Source: Erysipelotrichaceae bacterium
Lineage (GTDB): Bacteria; Bacillota_I; Bacilli_A; RFN20; CAG-826
Assembly (NCBI GenBank): GCA_015059065.1
Contig: SVBE01000012.1
Span: 1-47,793 of the forward strand
Length of the DNA stretch: 47,793 nucleotides
Direction of reading: 5' to 3'
The position numbers and the translations under genes are program-made. The notes below the pieces were generated by a model. It worked only from the letters and a program-made list of their open reading frames with translations. It had not been told where the DNA came from and searched no databases. Every line of letters starts with the position of its first letter. Position 1 is the stretch's first letter. Below, one piece after another: positions 33,173 through 43,300 of this stretch.

Positions 33173-35329
33173 TTAAAGTTCAATGATGATAATGCTATGA
33201 CCATCCTTATATTCATAGGAGGTGGTTTTCGCCAAATCTTTGACGATCGCGATGCCAAACCCACCTTCTACAATATCATGGTTATATTCTTCTAAATATT
33301 TATCTTTCCCTTCTTTAAAGGGGTTATAATCATGCCCATTAGTGACGATTTGAATAGATAATGTATTGCTTTTATAAGAGAAAGTAACTTCGATTTTTAA
33401 GTCTTCTCTATCTTCATAAGAAATGGAGTTGTTGATCAATTCATCAAGGATAACTCCAACTTTTGGTTTTATTTCATTATCGAGATAAGAATAAGCATCA
33501 TTGAATTTATCAACCATATCAACGATGATTTTTGGATCTTTCTCTTCATAAGTGAGCTTTAATGTGCCATCGTTAAAACGCACTATCATCATCGTCACAT
33601 CATCGAATGGTTCTTGACCGCTGGTGAAGTTAGATAAAGTTTCATTCATATGATTGAGATAATCGTCGATAGATGAGCCGTTAGATGATTTTAATGTCTC
33701 TTCAATTCTTGAATAGGAGAATTCTTCATTCTTATCATTAATGGATTCATTTAATCCATCAGTAAACATGAAGATCGCTTCTCCTTTATGGAAACTATGT
33801 TTCTCCTCGATGAAGCTTACTCCTGGGATAGCCCCTAACACATAGTTAGATTCGCCATCGAGTTTGATGATCTCTTTATCCGAGATGATATATGGTTTTT
33901 CATGACCAGCATTAATAAATTTAATCTCTTCTTTTTCGAAATTAATCACGCCGATAAAGGAGGTGACAAATAAGCATTCGTCATTATTATTTGAAAGGAG
34001 TTCATTGACCTCTTTTATAACATCAGGTAATGAAGACCCGCTTATTAACTTGGATTTGATTAGTTCTTTACTCTTCATCATAAATAATGAAGCAGGGATA
34101 CCTTTACCAGAGACATCGGAAATGATGAGCGCTAGTTCTTTATCGTTGAGATAGAAATAATCATAGAAGTCACCGCCCACTTCTTTCGCCGGTTTGATAA
34201 AGGAACGAATGGAGATGCGTTTATCATCAAACGCTGCTTTTGGTAAGGCCTCTAATTGAATCTTGCTCGCGATTTCCAGCTCAGCATTCATTCTCTCTTT
34301 TTCTCTCATACTTGCTTTAATCGTCTCTATGTAATTCGCGATTTGATTTTCCATCGCCACAAAGGAATTGCTTAGAGTCATGATTTCATCTCTTGAACGG
34401 ACATTTGGATCGATAACCTCAAAATGTTCGTCACTTCCTAATTTATCGCTAACGGATAGAGCTGCTTTATTCAAACGGTTGATATTCTTCACAAAGACGA
34501 GATAGGAAAGAAGCGCATATAACAAGATAATCGCTAAACTAGTAAATAACATAATCAATAATTCATTGATTAAAACTGGACGGAATTGTTCATATACACG
34601 CGATGTCTCATATTCAACAAACATATAGCCAATAACTTCTTGTTCCTGGGTTTCATCGTTCAAATTTTTAATCTCGATAAAGCGAGTATTATAATTTCCT
34701 AACGAATAACCTTTGATAATCTCTTGGCCAATATCATAAATGACATCAGTATCTTTTATTTGATAATAGCTAGCGGGGCAGTGATAATACACCCCTTTTG
34801 TTTTGCTCGTCCCAATTCGTGAATCACAGATGAAGACAAGACGCGTTGGATCGTTTGGATCTTTCACCGCGAAGAAGGAGACTTGATCACTATAAAATGA
34901 AGCGTTCAATAAAATTTGGTTTATCGCATTGTAATTCTCTTTAAAAGTTGGGTAATCACGAGTCATGAATATTCCATCGGCATAGAAATATGGGAGATTA
35001 TTTGAAAAGACTTTTTCATATTCTTTAAAATCCGTATAATCTTGCATCTTTGCATTATGGACTTCAGGAGCGTTTTGATAGATATTCATCACATAATCTT
35101 TAACATAAACAAAGGAATTGACGTTGACATAAGTTTCAGTCGTCGAATCGAGTTGTTTGCTCGCATATATCAAAGCTTCGTTCGCAGATTCATTTAAATC
35201 ATCAGTCGCTTTATTAATCGAATAATTATAATTAACGATAATCGCGGTTGTTGAGGTGATTAAAGCGGTGATAATACCTAAAAGTAAAACCTTTAAAAGA
35301 ATCGGAAAATAAAAGCGCTTCTTTTTCAT
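33173..35329 (-). CDS. Membrane SpoIIE/RsbU phosphatase fused to RsbW-like ATPase domain
   Basis: A 718-residue transmembrane protein. Helix 1 (about 9-30), an extracellular sensor of about 225 residues, helix 2 (about 256-280) and a HAMP segment lead to a PP2C SpoIIE phosphatase at about 353-580. Its metal motifs are GGDFYD near 387, DVSGKG, FTDGLNE and EPFDDVTMM. Residues about 595-718 form a second catalytic fold, an anti-sigma-type HATPase with N-box DELINNS, IVTNGHDYNPF in the G1 position and GGFGIAIVKDL. The phosphatase should dephosphorylate a STAS protein when the outside sensor is triggered, and the ATPase could rephosphorylate or bind it. The STAS gene lies six bases upstream. Combining opposing activities in one chain is uncommon and would make the protein a self-contained switch; whether the ATPase half is a kinase or only a binding domain is open. 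Confidence 0.9.
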   Translation of the reverse strand: MKKKRFYFPILLKVLLLGIITALITSTTAIIVNYNYSINKATDDLNESANEALIYASKQLDSTTETYVNVNSFVYVKDYVMNIYQNAPEVHNAKMQDYTDFKEYEKVFSNNLPYFYADGIFMTRDYPTFKENYNAINQILLNASFYSDQVSFFAVKDPNDPTRLVFICDSRIGTSKTKGVYYHCPASYYQIKDTDVIYDIGQEIIKGYSLGNYNTRFIEIKNLNDETQEQEVIGYMFVEYETSRVYEQFRPVLINELLIMLFTSLAIILLYALLSYLVFVKNINRLNKAALSVSDKLGSDEHFEVIDPNVRSRDEIMTLSNSFVAMENQIANYIETIKASMREKERMNAELEIASKIQLEALPKAAFDDKRISIRSFIKPAKEVGGDFYDYFYLNDKELALIISDVSGKGIPASLFMMKSKELIKSKLISGSSLPDVIKEVNELLSNNNDECLFVTSFIGVINFEKEEIKFINAGHEKPYIISDKEIIKLDGESNYVLGAIPGVSFIEEKHSFHKGEAIFMFTDGLNESINDKNEEFSYSRIEETLKSSNGSSIDDYLNHMNETLSNFTSGQEPFDDVTMMIVRFNDGTLKLTYEEKDPKIIVDMVDKFNDAYSYLDNEIKPKVGVILDELINNSISYEDREDLKIEVTFSYKSNTLSIQIVTNGHDYNPFKEGKDKYLEEYNHDIVEGGFGIAIVKDLAKTTSYEYKDGHSIIIIEL

Positions 35330-35335
35330 AAAAAA

Positions 35336-35632
35336 CTATTTAACAGTTAAAATATTTTTAAATCCTGTAACTTTAAATACTTCTTGGCAAATTGGAGAGA
35401 GGTTATGAACTTCAAGTTCTTTGCCTTCTAGCGCTAATGTCTTTTTAAGCGCAAGGAGCGCACGTAAACCAGCAGAAGAGATGTATTCAAGATTTGTCAT
35501 ATCGATGATGACAAGCTTCTCCTCCACTTTCTCCTCTTGCATCCTCTTTGTGAAGTCGACAGAGGTAACCGTATCAAGTCTACCATTGAGACTGACGACC
35601 ATCTGTTCTCCGTGAGTAATGTTAATTTCCAT
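35336..35632 (-). CDS. STAS-domain anti-sigma factor antagonist-like protein
   Basis: A 98-residue single STAS domain like RsbV/SpoIIAA. The strand-helix pattern (MVVSLNGRLDT, LVIIDMTNLEYISSAGLRAL) places Ser53 at the site phosphorylated in RsbV. The protein should shuttle between phosphorylated and free forms: free STAS binds RsbW-like ATPase domains, phosphorylated STAS does not. Here the candidate partners are the C-terminal domains of the MATE fusion, whose stop codon it overlaps by 11 bp, and of the SpoIIE-like protein just downstream. No sigma-factor gene is present in this operon, so the target may be the transporter itself rather than transcription (inference). Confidence 0.93.
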   Translation of the reverse strand: MEINITHGEQMVVSLNGRLDTVTSVDFTKRMQEEKVEEKLVIIDMTNLEYISSAGLRALLALKKTLALEGKELEVHNLSPICQEVFKVTGFKNILTVK

Positions 35633-37382
35633 TATTAATACCTCCGTTTAATTTCATTTCAAATATTGTGTTGTTCAAATTAAGTATACGCATATATGTC
35701 ATCTTATCGGTAAGACTTTTGATAAGTTTAATGCCACTTGTGGAATATTCTTCCTCCTCATGCTCCTCATATTTGGTCGGATCAAAAGGCACGCCATCAT
35801 CTCTAATTCTTAATAATAAGTTATCCGCATAGAGCTTGAGATTGACATCGATATAACTGCTTCTTTCCTTTTTATAACCATAAGTGATGATGTTTGCCAC
35901 CATCTCTTCAGCGGCTAAACCGACGATTTGGCTTTCCCTTTCTGGAACATTATGTTTTTTGGCAAATTCTACAATCTGCTCAGAAACCACGGATGCATTG
36001 CTCTCTTTATTATCAATGGAAACATCAAAGGATTCAGCGTCGAGTTTTTCAAGCATGAATAAGCCTTTATAACCCTTCTTTCTATTGTAGAAATATATAA
36101 ATATATAGGTAATGATTACTGTCACGATTTCATTAACTGCTGAGGCGATGCTATAACCCATTAATCCATTCGTATGAAGAAGAACTAATGTTAACGGTAA
36201 AACAATCACTAATTCTCTTAGTATGACTGTGACCATCGAAACAATGCTCTTATCGACAGTTGGATAATAGTTCATCGAGAACTTGTTGATTTCATATGGG
36301 ATAAAGGAGATGAGATAGACCCAAATGAGTTTATTGACATAATCGGTGTTACCAACATTGGAATAACCAAATATCGAGCAATATGCATTCGGGAATATCA
36401 AAACGAAGAGGGATATCAAAACGGTAATCGCCACATTGACGATATAAATCTTCTTTGCGATTGACCGCAACGAATAATAATCCTTTTCTCCATAAAATAT
36501 CCCGCACAGATTAGGGATGATATTAAGGACGCCTCCACAAAGCAAATCAAAGAGGAAGACCATATTAGAAATAAGTCCGAATATCACTAAATCTAAGTCG
36601 GAGAGAAGCATGCCAATAAATATGTTAACAACTAACATCTGGACAGCCGTTAATAATAAATTAACCGCAGAAGTTGCAGATGCTTTGCTCACATCTTTGA
36701 TCTTGCTTCCTTTAAGCTTAAAGGTTAATGAGAGCAATCTCTTCTTATTAATGAAATAAAAGATTACAACGATAAGACCAATAGCATAACCAGCACCAGT
36801 AGATAGGGCTGCACCCCACATCCCCATCTTAAAGACAGCGATAAATAAGACTTCAAGTCCGACTTTCGCCGCGTTAGATACGATATAAAAAAGGGATGAT
36901 AATTTCGGATTGTTATCCACAGCCATAAAGGAACCAATCAATAAAGCAAAGGTGATTACTGGGTCAGTTAATAAAAATATGTAGACATATGGATAAGAGA
37001 ATTCAAGAGAAGCCTCCCCAAAGAGAGCCGCTAATGGGCGAGATACGAAGAATGATAATAAAGCAAAAACAATGGAGATAGCCATTCCCACTACCATGGT
37101 GAATGAGAAAGTTCTCTTCGCTCCATCGACATCTCTTTTGCCTAGTTGATTGGCGACAACAATTGAGCCACCAACCCCTAAAGCAAATCCAGGCATCTGG
37201 ACGACATATAGAATCGGAATGACAAGAGAAGAAGCACTAAGAGCTTCATTGCTAATCATATTGCCAATTAATATACCGTCGACAAGTGAACCAAACTGCA
37301 TAGCAAAGATCATCAATATCGATGGGATGAGATACGTGATGAATTTACGATTAATTAACTTTGAATTTCTCTCTAAACTCAT
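35622..37382 (-). CDS. MATE exporter fused to RsbW-like HATPase domain
   Basis: Residues about 1-440 form a 12-helix MATE-family transporter. The early loop PGFALGVGGSIVVANQLGKRD is characteristic, and these proteins usually export drugs or metabolites using ion gradients. Residues about 450-586 form a HATPase of the RsbW/SpoIIAB type: AAEEMVANIITYGY as N-box near 490, RIRDDGVPFDP as G1 and TSGIKLIKSL as G2. The fusion is continuous with no frame break, and its gene overlaps the NRPS gene (ATGA) and the STAS gene. The natural reading is that the exporter carries the NRPS product and that its ATPase domain is bound or released by the STAS protein. Alternatively the transporter may be a sensor that sequesters STAS according to transport state. 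Fusion of MATE with an anti-sigma-type domain is not a standard family layout. Confidence 0.9.
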   Translation of the reverse strand: MSLERNSKLINRKFITYLIPSILMIFAMQFGSLVDGILIGNMISNEALSASSLVIPILYVVQMPGFALGVGGSIVVANQLGKRDVDGAKRTFSFTMVVGMAISIVFALLSFFVSRPLAALFGEASLEFSYPYVYIFLLTDPVITFALLIGSFMAVDNNPKLSSLFYIVSNAAKVGLEVLFIAVFKMGMWGAALSTGAGYAIGLIVVIFYFINKKRLLSLTFKLKGSKIKDVSKASATSAVNLLLTAVQMLVVNIFIGMLLSDLDLVIFGLISNMVFLFDLLCGGVLNIIPNLCGIFYGEKDYYSLRSIAKKIYIVNVAITVLISLFVLIFPNAYCSIFGYSNVGNTDYVNKLIWVYLISFIPYEINKFSMNYYPTVDKSIVSMVTVILRELVIVLPLTLVLLHTNGLMGYSIASAVNEIVTVIITYIFIYFYNRKKGYKGLFMLEKLDAESFDVSIDNKESNASVVSEQIVEFAKKHNVPERESQIVGLAAEEMVANIITYGYKKERSSYIDVNLKLYADNLLLRIRDDGVPFDPTKYEEHEEEEYSTSGIKLIKSLTDKMTYMRILNLNNTIFEMKLNGGINNGN

Positions 37383-40300
37383 ATATCTGTCCTTTCAAAG
37401 AAGCCAAGTGTTTCAAGCGCTTCAATCGCATTTCTTAAATATTGATAATCAGTGATTGGCCACTTATATCCAAGATGGTATAAAGCCTTATTTGTAAATT
37501 CATTATCTGACATGATGAAGGAGTGTGTATGCATATCGCTAGATGAATAGGAAATGAGGGAGGAAACAAGCATGCTCTTAGTGTCATCCATCATCATCTT
37601 TTTCATCGAATCAAGGAACTCTTCATCACTCACTACTTCGATTTCAAAACCGAGCTCATTTAAGACATAAATGATATCGCCCATCTCGACCATATGTGAG
37701 TTTGCAGAATGGAAAATAGTGAATTTTTGCGGTGTTTTTGATAATAAAATGATAGTTTTTGCCACTTCATCAATCGGTGAGAAGTCAACGGTGATATCCA
37801 TCGAATTAACAGGGAATTTATGTAATGTCGCGTATCCTTTTAAGTCACGCATAAAGCCATTAGTGATGGAATTAGCTTGGAACTCACCATCGCTATTACG
37901 ACCCATCAAATTACCAACGCGAACCACCATCGCATCTACACCATTTTCTGCCGCTTCTAAAATAGCTTTTTCAGCATTAAATTTAGAATGCACATATTTA
38001 TTGGAAACATCTTGTCCAAAGTCGAGCATATTCTCTTTCATCCTGAAGGAAGATGGGAATTTATTATCGATGTTTTCGCCAGCTACTGAGAGAGTAGAGA
38101 TTTGTACGATACGACACTTTTTCTCTTTCGCTACTTCAATTAAGTTAGTCACACCGCCAACATTAACTCTTTCAATGATATCGTCATTGGAGAAATGCTT
38201 AACGATCGCAGCAGAGTTGATGATTGTATCAAAATCGTAATGTTCAAGTTTTTCAATAAGCGTCTTATCGGTGACATCCCCGTCTACTACTTCGACAAGT
38301 TCTTTTACTTCTTTATCAAGTGGAGAGTCGAAATAATAAGCCAATAAGGCAGATAGCCTTTCTGTTGATGTCAGTTCTTTGTTACCTCTAATTAATGCGA
38401 CCACTTTGATGTTTTGTCTCATTAATTCTCTAAGGATATGAATACCTAGGAAACCTGTCGCCCCAGTTAAGAGGACTTTATTAATATTATGATCTACGAC
38501 AACATCGTTAACTTCATCGACGACGTTATGGAGAAGAGCTTTACTTTCAACAGCTTCCTCTTTCTTTTCTTCGACTTTATTTTCGTTTTTGCCGTTTATC
38601 TCATTGATATGTTTTTCAAGTTCAAGAACAGTTGGATAATCAAAGACATCGCCGTATGCAATTGGAAGATTTGCGTTAAGCGCGAACATCGCGACTTTAG
38701 AGACGCTTAAGCTTGTACCACCTTTTTCAAAGAAGTCATCATCAACACCGACTTTATCAGTGCCCAACACTTTCTTAAAGATCGCGAGAAGCTTTTCTTC
38801 TAATTCATTAGAAGCACCTTTAAGTTCTTTATTATCTTCCTTAATCTCTGGTTCAGGAAGTGCTTTCTTATCGATTTTGCCGTTTGGAGTAAGAGGAATT
38901 TTCTCCAACTGCATCATCACTTTTGGAATCATATATGGAGTTAATGATTTAGCCATATGAGCGGTTAAATCATCTTTATCCACTTCTTTAGATGCTGCGA
39001 AATATGCGGCTAAATAGTCACCATCAGTTGGATTAGTCTTCACTAAGATGACGCTATTAGAAATGCTTGGATAAGAATTGAGGACCTTTTCAATCTCGTC
39101 GAGCTCAACTCTTAAACCCCTTAATTTCACTTGATTATCAAGTCGGCCAAAGAATTCGACGTTGCCATCATTATTGATTCTCGCTAAGTCGCCAGTGCGG
39201 TATGCTCTATCGCCATTAACTTCGATAAAGGCGGCTTTAGTTTTTTCAGGCATGCCATAGTATCCAAGACCAACAGAATCACCAGCGATTGTTAAATCAC
39301 CAATCGCGTTAGTTGGTAAGATATGGCCTGCTTTATCTAAAATATAGACTTTCGTATTCGCGACTGGCTTACCAATAGTCATATATTCATCTCTCACAAG
39401 AGAATAAGTACATGTGATAGTAGTCTCTGTTGGACCATATCCATTATTGATTGTCGCATTAACACCTAAGGCTCTTAATTTATTACATAATTCAATAGGA
39501 ACATTCTCCGCGCCCATATCGAGTTGTTTAAATCCTCTTAATGCATCGATGAATTCATCCATATCAACAAAGTTAGAAACGAATGATGGAGTCATAAACA
39601 TCACATTCACTTTGTTCTTCTTAAGCGTCTTAGCAAGTAAGAGAGGATTTTCAATTTCTTCCTCGCTAGCAATGACTGCTGTATAGCCGTGTGTTAGCAC
39701 CACAAACTCTTCTTGTAAGGAAGCATCAAAGGAGAAGGAAGCAAAGGAACAAGCGACGCACTCATCGCCAATTTCACGATATTCTCTCGTTGCTAAGTTT
39801 GTACCATCACAGACATAGTTCATGAGGTTATGATGAGCGATCATCACGCCTTTTGGTTTGCCAGTTGAACCAGATGTATAAATCATATAAGCAAGAGAAG
39901 ATGATGGTATCTTCACATTTGGATTATCATCTTTACTTGAAGTTAAAACATCTTCAATCGCTAAAGGAATAATACCGGTTTTATTAATTAAATCTTGACG
40001 ATTTGCAATGATTTCACGTGTAGAAAGCAAGATTTTGCTGTTGCTATCAGTGATGATGTATTCAACACGATCATCAGGGTATTTTGGATCGATTGGGACA
40101 AATGCTCCACCAGATTTAACAATACCTTGTCTCACCACATATGCTTCTTTAATACGCGGCATAAACATGACAACTGGTTGCCCAAGTTTAACGCCTTTAT
40201 CAAGTAAAGCATGCGCTACTTTATTCGCCGCTTTATTGAATTCATCATAAGTGAATTGACCGTTACAGCCTATAACTGCAACCTTGTCTTTATTTTTAAG

Positions 40301-43300
40301 AGCTTGTCTTTCGAGAAGAACATTGACAGTCACATCTTCAACATCGACATGAGTGTTATTAATCTCTTTGAGTTTCTCTTCATCTTCTTTTGGTAAAAGA
40401 TTGATGTCAGCAAGATTTTTCTTATTAGTTAATTGAGATAAAACGAGCTCAAATAAACGGTTGAAGGAGGCAATGCTAAATTCATTATAAATTGCTTGGT
40501 CCCATTCATAGTGAGCGCGATATTTGCCGTTCTCTAAGAAGATATCTAAACCAAAGTCGCTCTTCGGAGTGTCGCTTTCAAGAAGGATGGAATCAACTTT
40601 ATATCCTCCAATCGTATCAAAAGTGAAATTATCGCCTTGATAAGCAAAGATGATATCCGCGGATATATCATAATCGTTAACGATATCACCAAAGGAATAT
40701 AAATCGTTTTCTTCTAATCCTTCTAATAATTGTTTCATCTCTTTCACTTTAGATAAGATGTCACTATTATCTTCATATTTGAGATAGACAGGTAATGTCT
40801 TAACTAACATCGATACTGTATTCATCATCTTAGATGATTTTCTACCGTTATAAATAGTTGTATATAAAGAATCGTTCTTATATAAGAATTTTGAAAGAGT
40901 GAAAGCAAAAGCAAAGTTGAACAAGGCATTGTTTGTCACTTTATTATCCGCGACGTATTTCTTGATCGATTCATTATCTAAAGCAAGATAGTAATCAACA
41001 GATTTTAGTTTCGATTCCTTATTAACTTTTAAATCTTGTTTTAAAGTGTATTTGCCGTCCACATCTTTTAATACATTTTGATAGAACGCTTTAGCTTTAT
41101 CTAATTTGTCTGTCGCTAAATCGTTCTTTTCTTTTAAAGCCACTTCAAAACCAGTGTATGTTTCTAATGGTATCTCTTCGCCTAGATAGGCTTTATTTAA
41201 ATCATTTAAAATAATGGCTTCAGAAGTACCGTCACAGATGATGTGATGGAAATCTAAGAATAAATAATTATCTTTTCCTTCATATAATTCAATGCGATAT
41301 AAAGGATTATCTAAAATCGTAAAAGGTCTCACTAGTTTAGAGACATCGATATCACCTTTAATAAGGCTCACCACTGTTGGAGTATCTTTTCTTCTCGCGA
41401 CGATATCTCCATCATCATTCATACGTAAAGTAGTCTTTAAATATGGATGGGCATCCACTACTTTAATAAGAGCGGATTTAAGTTTTTCTAAATCTAGTTT
41501 CTTATCTAATTTAAAGAGATATGGAATATTGTAATTTGTAGAATTAGCTTTAGAAACGCATTCGACAAAGATACCTTCTTGAGTCTTGCTAAGAGGATAT
41601 TCATCCAATAGTTCAAAGTTCTCTTCTTCCTCAGTTTTATTGACGAGGAAATTCGCTAATTTTTCAATAGTTGGATATTCTTTTAAATCAGAATTTTCCA
41701 CGGATTTGCCGTACTTTTTCGATAAAAGTATCGTTAATCTGATGGAAGAAACGGAAGTTAAACCAACATCGAAGATATTGTTAGTGACACCGAATTGATC
41801 ATGTCCAATGACATCTTTAACGATATCAAATATAGCCTTTTCATCATCGTTTCTTGGATCGATTTTTTCTTCTTGTTTAATCTCTGGCATCGGTAAGGCA
41901 CGCTTATTGACCTTTTGGTTTTGATTAAGTGGAATCTTATCGAGTTGCATCGTGTAAGCAGGAACCATATAAGGTGGCTTTTTGCTTCTGATAAATTCGT
42001 TTAATCCTTCAACAGAAACTGTTTCATCACTGACGACATAAGCAACGATGAATTTCACACCACTAGGATCTGTGAAATCTTTAACCGTCGCGTCTTTAAT
42101 GCCTGGATACTCACGAATCACTTTCTCCACTTCGCTGAGTTCGATACGGAACCCTCTAATCTTTACTTGTCCGTCTTTACGACCGATGAAATCAATCGTT
42201 CCATCAGGAAGGAATCTCACGATGTCGCCTGTCTTATATAATCTTTTAAAGTTAGGATCATCAGTGAACCAGTTTGTTAAGAATGCTTCTTTATGTTCTT
42301 TTTCTCTATTTAAATAGCCTCTTGCCACCTGTGGACCAGAAATATATAATTCACCGTTTACTAAAGTTGGGAGTCTTTTTTTATTCTTGTCTAAAACATA
42401 GGCTTTATATGTTGGTAAAGTTGGTCCAATTGGAACGCGGTGATAGAATTTTTTGACCGGTTGAAGTGTACAGAATACAGTTCCTTCAGTTGGACCATAT
42501 AAGTTATAGAAGTTATAACCTTTTGGAGGTGCGATTGGAACAAGCTTTTCTCCCCCAACAGCAAAATGAGTGAGTGATTTAGCCTCCACTTCGCTCGCGA
42601 ACTGTCTACCAACTTGGGTTGTGATAAACGAATGAGTAATTTTATTCTCGTTGAAATATTCTCCAAGTTCCATGAGGTTGAGTCTCATCTCATCAGGAAT
42701 GACATAAACACACGCCCCGATAGTGAGAGTCGGATATAAATCCATCATATCCGCATCAAAGCCATAAGAAGCATAGGCTGACACTCTGCTTTTTTCATTT
42801 AGCTCCATCTCGCGTTGATAATATTTGCAGAATGTATGAATGTTGCCATGTTCAAGCATCACTCCTTTTGGGAGACCTGTTGAACCTGATGTATATAACA
42901 TGATGAATAAATCATCTGGTGATGGCTTATTTTTAATTGGAGTATCATCTTTAAAAGATAATAATTCACTGACCAATATTTCTTGGCCTTTAAATTCAGT
43001 AATGATGCCATCTAAATTATCATCTCTAATTAAAATGATCGCACTGGAATCGTTAACCATGAAGTTAAGTCTTTCCTGCGGATAAGATGGATCGAGTGGT
43101 TGATATCCTGCTCCGGACTTAACAACTGCCAAAGAAGCTAAAACAATGTATTCAGACTTATTGATTAAAATTGAGACAACTTTTTCTTTTCCTGCACCTC
43201 TTTTAATGAGTTCATTCGCGATTCTTGTTGTGATTTCATCAACTTGTTTATAAGTGTATTTATGGTCTTTAAATACCACAGCAAGATTGTCAGGGTATTT

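Noticed and set aside
35725-35745. Further TGTGGCAC-type box
   Set aside because: The similarity lies inside the MATE gene, lacks the second repeat at 11 bp and has no -10 at the right place.
37671-38240. Plus-strand open frame of 189 codons
   Set aside because: It is antisense to the NRPS reductase domain; its composition reflects the complement of a real gene.
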